Source: DATEJJ01 sp039649115 (GTDB lineage: Bacteria > Actinomycetota > Actinomycetes > Mycobacteriales > Micromonosporaceae). Taken from it: a DNA stretch of 29,349 nucleotides. Under the pieces are notes generated by a model, which worked only from the letters and a program-made list of their open reading frames with translations, was not told the origin of the DNA and did not search any database. The DNA lies in the NCBI GenBank assembly GCA_039649115.1, contig JBBWZQ010000023.1, forward strand, positions 1-29,349, in the 5' to 3' direction. This document shows, in pieces, positions 7,863 to 15,846 of this stretch (the first letter of the stretch is position 1; each line of letters begins with the position of its first letter). A program made the position numbers and the translations under genes.

Positions 7863-7924
7863 GAGCCCCTAAAGAACATCCCGAAATGGTGCAGAGAGCC
7901 CGCCAAAGAACAACCCAAAATAGC
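7863..7924. repeat. Imperfect tandem direct repeat in the leader of the 188-residue protein gene
   Basis: Two copies, 7863-7890 and 7896-7924, share AGAGCCC, AAAGAACA, CCC and AAAT blocks in the same order with few substitutions, at a period of about 34. They lie in the short gap before the GTG start at 7856, so they are in the leader of that gene. Possible operator, attenuator or translation-control element. Confidence 0.6.
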
Positions 7925-7928
7925 AAAG

Positions 7929-9071
7929 TCAGGCGGTACTTCCCAGGATGACGCCCTTGTCGCGCATGAATGGCGCCGGATCGACGGCGCCGCTGCGGCC
8001 GCGGTCGCCGTTGAGGTGGACCTCGAAGTGGCAGTGCGGCCCGGAGGAGTGGCCGGTGGTACCCACCACGCCGATCTGCTGGCCCGCGTTGACCATCTGG
8101 CCCACGGTCACCATCGGCTGCCGCAGCATGTGGCAGTACCGGGTGATGACGTTGCCGGCGTGCAGGATCTCCACGTACCAGCCGCAGCCCAGCACGCTGG
8201 GCGAGCCGTCCCGGTCGCAGCCCCACCAGACGCTGCCGAGCGTGGCCTTGCACCGGGCCAGGGTCACCACGCCGGCCGCGGCGGCGTAGATGGGGGTACC
8301 TCGCGCGATCGCCAGGTCGTCGCCGTCGTGGGTGGGGCGCTGGGGGGTGCGGAAGCCGGACACGAGGCGGGAGCCGGGTACGGGGTTGGTCCAGCCGGAC
8401 GCGGCGACCTGGCGCGAGGCGGTGCAGACGAGGTTGACCACGGCACCGGCGGCCCGCGCGCCCCCGTTCGTGAGCGAGTTGACGACGACGGTGGCCAGTG
8501 GCTCGTGCTTGGCGTACGCGTCGGGGAAGGCGCTGCGCTGCACCCGTTGCGCCGCCCGGGTCAGCGAGATGGACTGCCACCCGCCGACGCCCAGCAGCCG
8601 CTCGTAGAACTTGCGCGAGGCGTAGGCGGGGTCCATCACCTGGGCCGGCGTGCCCCAGCCCATGCTGGGCCGCTGCTGGAACAGGCCGAGCGAGTCGTGG
8701 TCGTTGCGGGTGCCGAGGTTTCCGTAGTTGTGCAGGGTGGACTCCTGCATCGCGGTCGCGATCGCGATGACCCAGCCGCGCGGCGGTACCTTCATCTGCT
8801 GGCCCACGCTGACGATGATCGCGGCGTTGCGGATCTGTTCCTTGCTCAGCGCGCTGACGGAGGGCAGTTTCCCGGATACCACGACGGTGTGGCCGCCGCA
8901 GTCGGCGCCCTGCGCCTGGTTCTGGCTCTGCGCCTTGATGGACTGGTTGCGGATGGCCGTGTAGACGAAGGCGATCGTGGTGCCACCGCAGCAGACGACG
9001 ATCAGCAGCCCGGCCAGCCCGAGGAGCACGGCCAGCATGCGGCCGGGTCGCTTACCAGAAGGCGCGGTCAC
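7929..9071 (-). CDS. Bifunctional peptidoglycan hydrolase: lysozyme-like plus M23 peptidase
   Basis: 380 residues. GTG at 9071 overlaps the upstream stop (GTGA) and is chosen over a longer frame whose extra residues are Arg-rich. One membrane span covers residues ~12-36. A transglycosylase/lysozyme-like domain follows, with the likely catalytic Glu110 in AMQEST and a GLFQQ motif near 129. The C-terminal LytM/M23 domain keeps its zinc ligands: H248-x3-D252 (THDGDD) and H346-x-H348 (GPHCHFEV). This is the VirB1/Orf14-type wall-opening enzyme of conjugation systems, acting outside the membrane to let the channel cross the cell wall. Such conjugation enzymes in Gram-positives usually pair a lysozyme-like domain with NlpC/P60; here M23 replaces it. 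It lies after the TcpC-like gene. Confidence 0.9.
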   Translation of the reverse strand: MTAPSGKRPGRMLAVLLGLAGLLIVVCCGGTTIAFVYTAIRNQSIKAQSQNQAQGADCGGHTVVVSGKLPSVSALSKEQIRNAAIIVSVGQQMKVPPRGWVIAIATAMQESTLHNYGNLGTRNDHDSLGLFQQRPSMGWGTPAQVMDPAYASRKFYERLLGVGGWQSISLTRAAQRVQRSAFPDAYAKHEPLATVVVNSLTNGGARAAGAVVNLVCTASRQVAASGWTNPVPGSRLVSGFRTPQRPTHDGDDLAIARGTPIYAAAAGVVTLARCKATLGSVWWGCDRDGSPSVLGCGWYVEILHAGNVITRYCHMLRQPMVTVGQMVNAGQQIGVVGTTGHSSGPHCHFEVHLNGDRGRSGAVDPAPFMRDKGVILGSTA

Positions 9072-9601
9072 GTGCGCGTCCAATCCACGCCGTCGACCAG
9101 CCACCGCCCGTCGGTGGCGAGCAGCCGCAGCGTGACGATGCCGGAGTCGACGGGAACCGTGGCCTCGACGAAGTTGGTGTCGTGGTCGATCAGCGTGACG
9201 TTCCCGGTGATCCGGGACGCCGGCACGCCGGCCGGGTCGACGCCGGCGAGCTCGCCGGCCAGGTTGTCGGTCATGTAGCGCTTCAGCCCGGCGTACCACG
9301 CGTCCGGGGTGACGTTGGCGTGCCGCAGCCACGCGGTGAGGAACTGGGTGGTGAGCTTCTCGGGGCGGGTGCCGCCGGCACTCGTGGCGGGCGCCGGCGG
9401 CGACTCGGGGGCCTCGACGCCGTCATCCTCCTGGCCGGAGGCGATGACGGTGGGCACGGCCGACGGGGCGCCGGCGGTGACGCCGGACGGGCTGGCCGGG
9501 CCGCCGAGCGCCTTGCCGATCAATATCACGGCACCGATGCCGAGCACCAGGGCGACCGCCAGCACGTACCTGCTGCCGAACAGTCGCAGCACCGTTGCCA
9601 T
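9068..9601 (-). CDS. TcpC/VirB8-like membrane protein with NTF2-like domain
   Basis: 177 residues from ATG at 9601. One N-terminal membrane span (about residues 10-31, LAVALVLGIGAVILIG) is followed by a Pro/Ala/Ser linker (32-80) and a compact C-terminal domain (about 83-177) ending in RLLATDGRWLVDGVDW, a pattern typical of NTF2-like folds. TcpC/VirB8-type proteins of Gram-positive conjugation systems have this layout, though often with two NTF2-like domains, and help assemble the channel on the outer face. It follows the VirB6-like gene by six bases and overlaps the hydrolase gene, so it is clearly in the same operon. Family-level assignment rests on topology and position rather than a specific motif. 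Confidence 0.7.
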   Translation of the reverse strand: MATVLRLFGSRYVLAVALVLGIGAVILIGKALGGPASPSGVTAGAPSAVPTVIASGQEDDGVEAPESPPAPATSAGGTRPEKLTTQFLTAWLRHANVTPDAWYAGLKRYMTDNLAGELAGVDPAGVPASRITGNVTLIDHDTNFVEATVPVDSGIVTLRLLATDGRWLVDGVDWTRT

Positions 9602-9607
9602 CGCGGA

Positions 9608-11593
9608 TCACCCCCGTACTCTGGCCGACTCGGGACGCTTGGTCGGTGCCGGAGCCGGACTGCTGTCCGGCCGGTAGACGGTGACCGGGGACGGCCCGTC
9701 CTGCACGTCGGGCTGGCTCCAGCGCTGCGGGCGCCGGGCCGGGCCGGACGCCGGTACCTCTTCCTGTTCCGGCACCCGGCGGTCCTCCGGCCGGCCGCGC
9801 GCGACCGCGGGTTCGGCGTGCCGCCGTTGCGGTGCGGTACGCGTGCGTCCGCCGCCCTCGGTGGGCACGGACGCGTCCTCGGTGCGCGTCTCGGGCCGGA
9901 TGACGGTCGTGCGGCTCTTGACGACCAGTACCCCGCGCCGGTTGATCCGCGGGTCGAGCAGCGGATCGGGGAGCGGGTCGCCCGCGTGGCGCGGGGTGTC
10001 CCGCACGTCCCGGGCGAACCGCCGGTTCCAGCTGCCGATCATCGCCAGCTCCCGGATCGGGTCCTTGCCACCCAGTTGGGTGACGCGCCGGTACGGGCGG
10101 AGCAGGAGCCAGCCGACGACACCGGTGAGCCAGACCAGGACCACCTGCAGCCAGCCGGGGAGGGTCACCGTACCCATGATCAGGTCAACGGCGAACAGGT
10201 AGATCGCGGCGCCGGTACCAAAGATTATGATGTTGAAAATCGCGGCGACCACGGCGTTGAGCAGCCGGCGCAGGCCCGCGCTGGCGGGTCTGAGCAGGCC
10301 GATGGTGCCGAGGATCGGCGCCGCGATCACCGCCCACCGGAATATCAGGAACCCGAGCAGGACGAGTATCGACGCGGTGATGTCGAACATGGCGAAGAAC
10401 AGCGCGGAGAGGATCGCGATGATCCCGGTCCCGACCCGGTCGCTGGTCCGGGCGCCCTGCAGGTACTGGTACGCCTCGGGGTCTTCGGTCTTGATCTGCT
10501 TCGCGACCTTCATCCAGCGCTGCTTCTTGATGCCGACCAGGTTGGTGTACGCGTTCGGGTCCCCGTTGGTCTGCCGCAGCTCCTCCCACGTCAACGACTT
10601 CGAGTCGTAGAGGATGAAGCCGTACTTCTGCGCGGTCGGGCTGTTGGCGGAGCCCAGTTCGTCGCGCAGCCAGTTGCGGTAGAGGATCGTCTCCACCGCC
10701 GTGTCGCTGGCGCGCACCGCGGGCGGGCGCTGGTCCTGGCAGGCGCCGGTGACGCTGCCGCACTGGCTGAGCGGGGTGCTCGCGGGCGGCGGTCCGACCG
10801 CGTTGTGCACCACGTTGAGGCCGGTGACCAGCGACTGGTCCGCCAGGTTGGCCGAGCGCACCGGCCATGCGGCGATGGCGGTGACCGCCACCATCACGAG
10901 GAGGGCCCAGCCGGCCGTGGTCATCGCGCTGCTCATGTCGGACTGGCGGGAGCGCCAGAGCAGGTACAGGCCGACGATGCCGAGCGTGATGGTGCCGAAG
11001 ACGGTGAACACCTGCCGGTACACCGACTGGGTGGCCTTCTGCACCAGCGGGTTGGCCCAGCCCCACAGGTTCTGCGGCTGCCAGGCGCTCTCCCGCAGGG
11101 CGTTGGAGGCGCCCACGATCCAGGCGGCGCCGCCCAGCTCGTACTCGGAGGCCTTGTTGCCGAAGGTGTCCACGACGCTGGTGCTCACGCAGCCGTTGTC
11201 GTAGGAGGTGAGGCCGTACCCGCCGTAGCCGTACCGGCTGTAGAGGCCCTTGGGCCCCGGCTGCTTGGAGGACGCCGGCTCGGTCGCGAACCAGCCGGCC
11301 ATCCCCCGGTCCGGCCGCTCCGGGATCGGCGGGTTCAGGCACTGCTGCTCCTGCTGGCTGACCGGGGGCAGCTGCGCGACACAGTGGTCGAAGTTCTGCG
11401 GGTCCTGCCAGTCCTTCGCGGCGCACGTGCCGGCCGGGGCGGCGAGCGCCGGCGTGGCGGCGCCGGGCCAGAACAGCACCCCGGTGGCCATGACGAACAC
11501 CGCCGCGACACCGGCGGCCAAGCGCCGCCAACCGGCGTTTCGGGGGACGGCTGCCGGCCGGGTCCGCCATGACCCGGCGCTGTGCGTGGACAT
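9608..11593 (-). CDS. VirB6/TrbL-like multi-span conjugation channel protein
   Basis: 661 residues. ATG at 11593 overlaps the stop of the VirB4 gene (TGATG); a much longer open frame upstream is only the shadow of that gene. Residues ~24-52 look like a signal peptide. A cysteine-containing external region (C57, C72 and others) follows, then spans near 200 and 235, another external loop, and a cluster of spans between ~388 and ~495. A basic, Pro/Arg-rich cytosolic tail of about 130 residues ends the protein. This matches the polytopic VirB6/Orf15 component that forms the inner-membrane pore of type IV secretion systems. No sequence motif defines the family, so the call depends on topology plus its place right after the VirB4-like ATPase. 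Confidence 0.75.
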   Translation of the reverse strand: MSTHSAGSWRTRPAAVPRNAGWRRLAAGVAAVFVMATGVLFWPGAATPALAAPAGTCAAKDWQDPQNFDHCVAQLPPVSQQEQQCLNPPIPERPDRGMAGWFATEPASSKQPGPKGLYSRYGYGGYGLTSYDNGCVSTSVVDTFGNKASEYELGGAAWIVGASNALRESAWQPQNLWGWANPLVQKATQSVYRQVFTVFGTITLGIVGLYLLWRSRQSDMSSAMTTAGWALLVMVAVTAIAAWPVRSANLADQSLVTGLNVVHNAVGPPPASTPLSQCGSVTGACQDQRPPAVRASDTAVETILYRNWLRDELGSANSPTAQKYGFILYDSKSLTWEELRQTNGDPNAYTNLVGIKKQRWMKVAKQIKTEDPEAYQYLQGARTSDRVGTGIIAILSALFFAMFDITASILVLLGFLIFRWAVIAAPILGTIGLLRPASAGLRRLLNAVVAAIFNIIIFGTGAAIYLFAVDLIMGTVTLPGWLQVVLVWLTGVVGWLLLRPYRRVTQLGGKDPIRELAMIGSWNRRFARDVRDTPRHAGDPLPDPLLDPRINRRGVLVVKSRTTVIRPETRTEDASVPTEGGGRTRTAPQRRHAEPAVARGRPEDRRVPEQEEVPASGPARRPQRWSQPDVQDGPSPVTVYRPDSSPAPAPTKRPESARVRG

Positions 11594-14500
11594 CACGCCT
11601 CCGGCTCGTCGAGGGGGAGACCGGTGAGGTCGGAGGCGGGTCCCGGATTGGTCGCCGCCACAGGCGTGGTATCCAGATACCTGAGGAGCTCTGGTACGTA
11701 GGACACGTCCACCCGTATCTTCTGCACCCGCCCGTCCACGTCCCGCATCACGAATTCGCGGAACCCGAGACGCGCGGCGGAGTTGGTGTCCACAGCGGAC
11801 AGTGAGGCGAGCGTCTGCTCGTACCCGACCTCGGTGGGTACCCGCAGCAGGCGCAGCGCCTCCGAAGCGATCTCGGAGTCCTCCGCGATGCGGCCCACGA
11901 ACACGGTGGACACCAGGTTCTGCACGTCCAGCCCGAGGATGTCGCCGGGGTTCTGCGAGGCGACCAGCGCGGCGAGGTTCCACTTGCGGGAGTCCCGGGC
12001 CAGCCGCACCAGGAACGAGCGGCCCGAGCGCCAGCCCTCCATGAAGTGCGCCTCGTCCAGGCCGACCAGCTTGCGCTGCGACATGGAGCCGCCGTAGCAG
12101 CGGCGGACCGCGAGGCGGTGCGCGGTGTGCAGCATGGGCAGCGCCAGCGCCTCCTCGGCCGACCAGTACTCCCGCTCGATCTTCAGGTCGGGCAGGCGCA
12201 GCCCGGCCATCGTGATGATGGTCAGCGCGGCGTCGCTGCCGAGCAGCGACGGCGGCTGGACACCGAAGAACAACAGGGCCAAAGGCATTTCGGCGGTATC
12301 GAGCAGCAGGTTGGACAGCTCCCGAGCCTCGCCGGAGTCCATCCCGCGCAGGCAGGCGACCACATCGTCCAATGTAGACGATTCTTCGGCGGGAACCTCG
12401 CGAACCGCGTGGCGCAGAAGAGTGGCGGTGGACGCCTCCCGGGCGACCTGCGGCGGCACCAGCATCGAGCAGATGTCCTGCACGAGCATGCGCCGCTCGG
12501 CGCGCGAGTTGGACAGCGCTATCTCGAACTCGCGGTCCCCGGCCGGCCCGGGCACGTAGTGCGCGCGCAGCGGCGTGGGGATCAGCGAGTACGGGGCGAG
12601 CGTGCCCTGCTCCGAACCGGTCAGGTTCAGCACCCGCGAGTACGGCTTCAGTTCCGGCATCGCGGCCAGCCGCGCCAGCGGCCCGGACGGGTCCAGCAGG
12701 GTGACCTGCACCCCGCGCCGGGCGGCCAGGTACCCGAGGGCACCCAGCAGGGTGGACTTGCCACCGCCCGGCTCGGCCACGAAGACGGCCAGCCCGGAGC
12801 GCTCCCGTACCTCCATCGGGAAGTGCAGGTCGAGGAAGACCGGGCGGCGGCAGGTACCGGAGGTGCGCCCGATCAGGTCGCCGCGCCGGTCGCCCACGTT
12901 GGACGCGGCCTGGGGCAGCGCCGCGGCGAGCAGGGTGACCGGCATCCGGCGCAGGTACCCGGTGTTGGCGATCGGCTCGCCCGGGATGAACTCCCGCGCC
13001 AGCCACTCCTGGTTCTTCGGGTGCTGCAGGGAGATGCGCAGCTCCCGGGAGTACAGCTGGATGACCCGGCGGGCCCGCTCCAGGCACTCCTCCCGGCTAC
13101 GGCCGCCCACCGCGAGCCGGTGCCAGCCGTGCACCCGGGACGCGTCGGTGGGCAGCCCGGTGGTCATGTCGTCGCCGATGTGCAGTGCGCGCTGGGCCAG
13201 CCGCTCCAGTTCCGGCGGCGCGTCCATGCCGTGTTCGGCGTAGTCGAGCTGCTGCGAGCGGATCATCCGGAGCCGGTGCTCCAGGTTGCGGAAGGAGTCG
13301 CCGGGGCCCAGCACGTCCACTCTGGACGACAGCTCCATCGGCCAGGGCAGCCGCTCGTGGAAGTGCAGCCACGGCTCGTGCCGCTCCGGTATCTCCAGCG
13401 GCTCCATCCGGCCGACGGCGAGCACCGCGACGTGCCGCTCCTCGCCGGTCAGCCGGTTGACGAGCTTCACCGTGGACCCGTACGGGCTGCGGAACCGCTC
13501 GATCTGTTCGGTGAGCGCGAGCAGGTCGGGCCGCTCCCAGTGCCCGTCGGACACCGGGGACAGCCAGCGCGGCGGGGACATGCACAGCGCCACGGACCGG
13601 TACAGCAGCCACTCCAGCTCCTGCGAGGTGGCCCGCCGGCCGCGCATGCCGAAGCTGCCGAGCACCTCGTCGAACTGCTCGACCATGCGGGCGAGCCGGC
13701 GCCGCTCCCCGTCGGCCACGCCCCGGCCGAAGACGTGCCGCACCCGTTCCTTCATCGTGTCGCCCAGCGAGCGCCGGGCGAACGTCACGCCCAGGTAGGA
13801 CTGGCCCTCGGCGTGGTTGACCGACAGCAGGTGGTGCTGGGCCGCGACCAGGTGGTCGGACCAGGACGGCGCACCGTCCACTCCGGGCAGTGGCAGCGGC
13901 GTGTTGTGGTCCACGGTGCGGGCCCACTCGTCCGCCGGGAAGGGCCGGGTGGTGCGCCGCAGGTGCAGCCGGAAGCCGGCCAGCCCGGCGTACTGCTCGG
14001 CGATGGCCGACAGCAGCGACTCCCGCTCGGCGTCGGGGCGGAACGCCCAGCGCACCTCGGGCAGCCAGTACCACGCGGTCACCGTGTTGGGGGCGAACGT
14101 GAGGTGCCCGGCGATCTCGGTGATCGCGAGGTCGACGGCGGCGTCGCGGTCCTTGAACCGCGGCTGCCTGCCGTCGGCCGGCGGCTTCGGCGGCTTGGCC
14201 GGCTTCGCCGACTCCCGGACAGCAGCGTGGGACGGGGCCGCGTGGGCGGGGGCCGCGACGTGAGAGGCGGCCTTGCGCCGCCCCTTCTTCCGCCTCCCGC
14301 GCTCCGGATCGGGCGCGGGTACGGGTGCGGGAAGGGGTACCGGGGCCGGGGCCGGGGCGTCGACGGCCGGTACCGGCGGCGGCGCGTACCAGCTGGCGAT
14401 CTGCGGCGGCGGCGGGAGCGCACCGTGCGGAGGCGCGCCGGGCGGCAGGGTCGACGCCGGTCCGATCGCGTCGGCCGCCGGTGAGATCGGTGCCGGCGAG

Positions 14501-14877
14501 ATGGGCGCGGCCGGGCCCACCGGCCCGTTGGTCCGCCAGGGCAACGGTTCACTGCTCGGCCGCACCACCGGGTGTCCGGGCGTCGCGCCGTTCGCCCGGG
14601 TGGGCGGGGCCTCGCCGGACGGCAGGGCCGGCGGCGCCGGCTCGGGAGCGGCCGGCTCCGGGGTGGACGTCGGGCGCTCGTCGTCGAACAGGTCGAGGAA
14701 GGGCGACTCGATGTCAGCCCGCGCAACGTCGGACCGAGATGCCGGACCAGGCTGCCGTACCGCGCGGGGGGCTTGGAATACGGCGACCGCGCCCTGCGGC
14801 ACGGTGCTGACGTCGGGCAGGTCGGTTTCCTCTTCCGGCGGGCCGGTGTCGTGGGAGTGGGGAGGGGAGGAAGTCAT
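11593..14877 (-). CDS. VirB4/TraC-type conjugation ATPase with long proline-rich N-terminus
   Basis: 1094 residues from ATG at 14877 (AAGGA upstream). The first ~215 residues are Pro/Ala-rich and then basic (RRKKGRRK), probably disordered. A VirB4 N-terminal domain follows. The P-loop is intact (AEPGGGKST, near 702-710) and Walker B reads LVGLDEAHFM (near 936-945), the typical VirB4 DEAH form, followed by a SQNPGD sensor segment (near 975). VirB4 ATPases energise pilus or channel assembly and substrate movement at the cytosolic face. The gene overlaps its upstream neighbour (ATGA) and its downstream neighbour (TGATG). The long disordered N-terminal extension is unusual for the family and may dock on the membrane or on partners. 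Confidence 0.9.
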   Translation of the reverse strand: MTSSPPHSHDTGPPEEETDLPDVSTVPQGAVAVFQAPRAVRQPGPASRSDVARADIESPFLDLFDDERPTSTPEPAAPEPAPPALPSGEAPPTRANGATPGHPVVRPSSEPLPWRTNGPVGPAAPISPAPISPAADAIGPASTLPPGAPPHGALPPPPQIASWYAPPPVPAVDAPAPAPVPLPAPVPAPDPERGRRKKGRRKAASHVAAPAHAAPSHAAVRESAKPAKPPKPPADGRQPRFKDRDAAVDLAITEIAGHLTFAPNTVTAWYWLPEVRWAFRPDAERESLLSAIAEQYAGLAGFRLHLRRTTRPFPADEWARTVDHNTPLPLPGVDGAPSWSDHLVAAQHHLLSVNHAEGQSYLGVTFARRSLGDTMKERVRHVFGRGVADGERRRLARMVEQFDEVLGSFGMRGRRATSQELEWLLYRSVALCMSPPRWLSPVSDGHWERPDLLALTEQIERFRSPYGSTVKLVNRLTGEERHVAVLAVGRMEPLEIPERHEPWLHFHERLPWPMELSSRVDVLGPGDSFRNLEHRLRMIRSQQLDYAEHGMDAPPELERLAQRALHIGDDMTTGLPTDASRVHGWHRLAVGGRSREECLERARRVIQLYSRELRISLQHPKNQEWLAREFIPGEPIANTGYLRRMPVTLLAAALPQAASNVGDRRGDLIGRTSGTCRRPVFLDLHFPMEVRERSGLAVFVAEPGGGKSTLLGALGYLAARRGVQVTLLDPSGPLARLAAMPELKPYSRVLNLTGSEQGTLAPYSLIPTPLRAHYVPGPAGDREFEIALSNSRAERRMLVQDICSMLVPPQVAREASTATLLRHAVREVPAEESSTLDDVVACLRGMDSGEARELSNLLLDTAEMPLALLFFGVQPPSLLGSDAALTIITMAGLRLPDLKIEREYWSAEEALALPMLHTAHRLAVRRCYGGSMSQRKLVGLDEAHFMEGWRSGRSFLVRLARDSRKWNLAALVASQNPGDILGLDVQNLVSTVFVGRIAEDSEIASEALRLLRVPTEVGYEQTLASLSAVDTNSAARLGFREFVMRDVDGRVQKIRVDVSYVPELLRYLDTTPVAATNPGPASDLTGLPLDEPEA

Positions 14878-15251
14878 GACAAGTCCTTTGGGGCAAGGGA
14901 CTCGTGAACGCGGATACGGGACGCGACGAGCCGTGGCAGGCGACGCGATGCGGCCTGCTCGCGCGTACCGCGCCAGTCAGTCAGCGCGGTCCGGATGACC
15001 ATGCGAGCGGGTCGGTCGGGATCGACATGGCGGAATATGTACGACGTGGTGACGATCGCCAGGGCGACTTCCCACGCGGGAAACAGGTCGAACTTGAGCG
15101 TGAACATGTAGTGGATCAGCATGTACACCGGTACGAGGAGCACGAACAGTCCGTACTGGGCGTACGGCAGTTGGAACGGGAGCGTGTAGCCCGGTGGACC
15201 AAGATAGACAAGGCGTGCCCGGTAGATGTCATCATCTGTGCGCAGCCGCAT
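14874..15251 (-). CDS. TcpE/VirB3-like small membrane protein
   Basis: 125 residues from ATG at 15251. Two adjacent hydrophobic segments (about residues 28-49, YGLFVLLVPVYMLIHYMF, and 57-73, PAWEVALAIVTTSYIFR) are followed by a basic C-terminal half (RPARMVIRTALTDWRG). The size, the two-helix hairpin and the position immediately before the VirB4 gene, with ATGA overlap, match TcpE/VirB3-type components, which recruit VirB4 to the membrane. It starts seven bases after the VirB2-like gene's stop and has no strong ribosome site, suggesting translation coupled to that gene. Confidence 0.72.
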   Translation of the reverse strand: MRLRTDDDIYRARLVYLGPPGYTLPFQLPYAQYGLFVLLVPVYMLIHYMFTLKFDLFPAWEVALAIVTTSYIFRHVDPDRPARMVIRTALTDWRGTREQAASRRLPRLVASRIRVHESLAPKDLS

Positions 15252-15258
15252 CCGTCGC

Positions 15259-15588
15259 CTACTTGAACGCCAGATTGATCAGGTAGTCCCCCACGAAGAA
15301 CAGCGACACCGCGCCGGCGATGAAGGCCAGCCCGATGATCGCGATCGCGGAGCTGGTCAGCACGCGGGAGATCTCCCCCTTGCTGGCCCGCCCGATGAAG
15401 ATCACTCCCAGTACGGCGAGCAGGATGGGAGCGATCTTGCTGGCGAAGAAGGACACCACGCCGGTGGTGTTGATGTCGCTTGGTTGTCCGGGCGCGGCCG
15501 GTGCGAGCTTGCCAGCCACCACGGCGAGCACGTCCCCGGCGTGTGTAGCGTGCGTCACCACCGCCTGGCCGAGCTCTACGAAGATCAT
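15259..15588 (-). CDS. VirB2/TrbC-like small two-helix membrane protein
   Basis: 109 residues. ATG at 15588 has GGAGG at ideal spacing, so the upstream ATG at 15606 is rejected. A ~45-residue N-terminal region precedes two hydrophobic helices (VVSFFASKIAPILLAVLGVIFIG and VLTSSAIAIIGLAFIAGAVSLFF) separated by a short charged loop (RASKGEISR). That hairpin and the first place in the operon fit VirB2/TrbC pilin-like subunits or their Gram-positive equivalents. No classical cleavable signal peptide is obvious. It is the promoter-proximal gene of the type IV-like operon. Confidence 0.68.
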   Translation of the reverse strand: MIFVELGQAVVTHATHAGDVLAVVAGKLAPAAPGQPSDINTTGVVSFFASKIAPILLAVLGVIFIGRASKGEISRVLTSSAIAIIGLAFIAGAVSLFFVGDYLINLAFK

Positions 15589-15719
15589 TTCTTTCCTCCC
15601 CGGCACGCGGTCGGTACCAGGACCCTCCGCGTCATAGCCTCTCTGAAAACTCCACCCAGCGGTACTAACCCATGACTCTGTGTTTCTCTCCTACAGTCAG
15701 GAATAGTGCCGAGCGTACG

Positions 15720-15748
15720 TTGCGACCAGTTATCGAACAAGCTACGAA
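15720..15748 (+). promoter_or_regulatory. Candidate promoter in the 258-nt divergent region
   Basis: TTGCGA and TACGAA are separated by exactly 17 bases on the plus strand, about 100 nt before the membrane protein gene at 15847. The intergenic stretch 15589-15846 separates the minus-strand secretion operon from the plus-strand folate operon and is less G+C-rich than the genes. No convincing promoter pair was found for the minus-strand operon. Confidence 0.35.
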
Positions 15749-15846
15749 GACTGTGGCCGGCATGCCTAATGTGGGCAGGACTGCGCAGGTCAGAGCATAG
15801 ATGGCCGGTTCGGGGAGCGGTCGGCGGGGCGATCCGGGGAGGTGGG

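Noticed and set aside
11594..13087. A long N-terminal extension of the VirB6-like gene up to 13087
   Set aside because: The extra ~500 residues are an out-of-frame reading of the VirB4 gene. ATG at 11593, overlapping the VirB4 stop and followed by a signal peptide, is the natural start.
9182..14484. Plus-strand open frames of about 800 codons (9182-11572 and 12046-14484)
   Set aside because: They are antisense to the VirB6-like and VirB4-like genes, have no ribosome sites and no recognisable domains.
7290..15588. A complete integrative conjugative element
   Set aside because: No integrase, relaxase, coupling protein or flanking direct repeats could be seen, although the left side is cut by the window.
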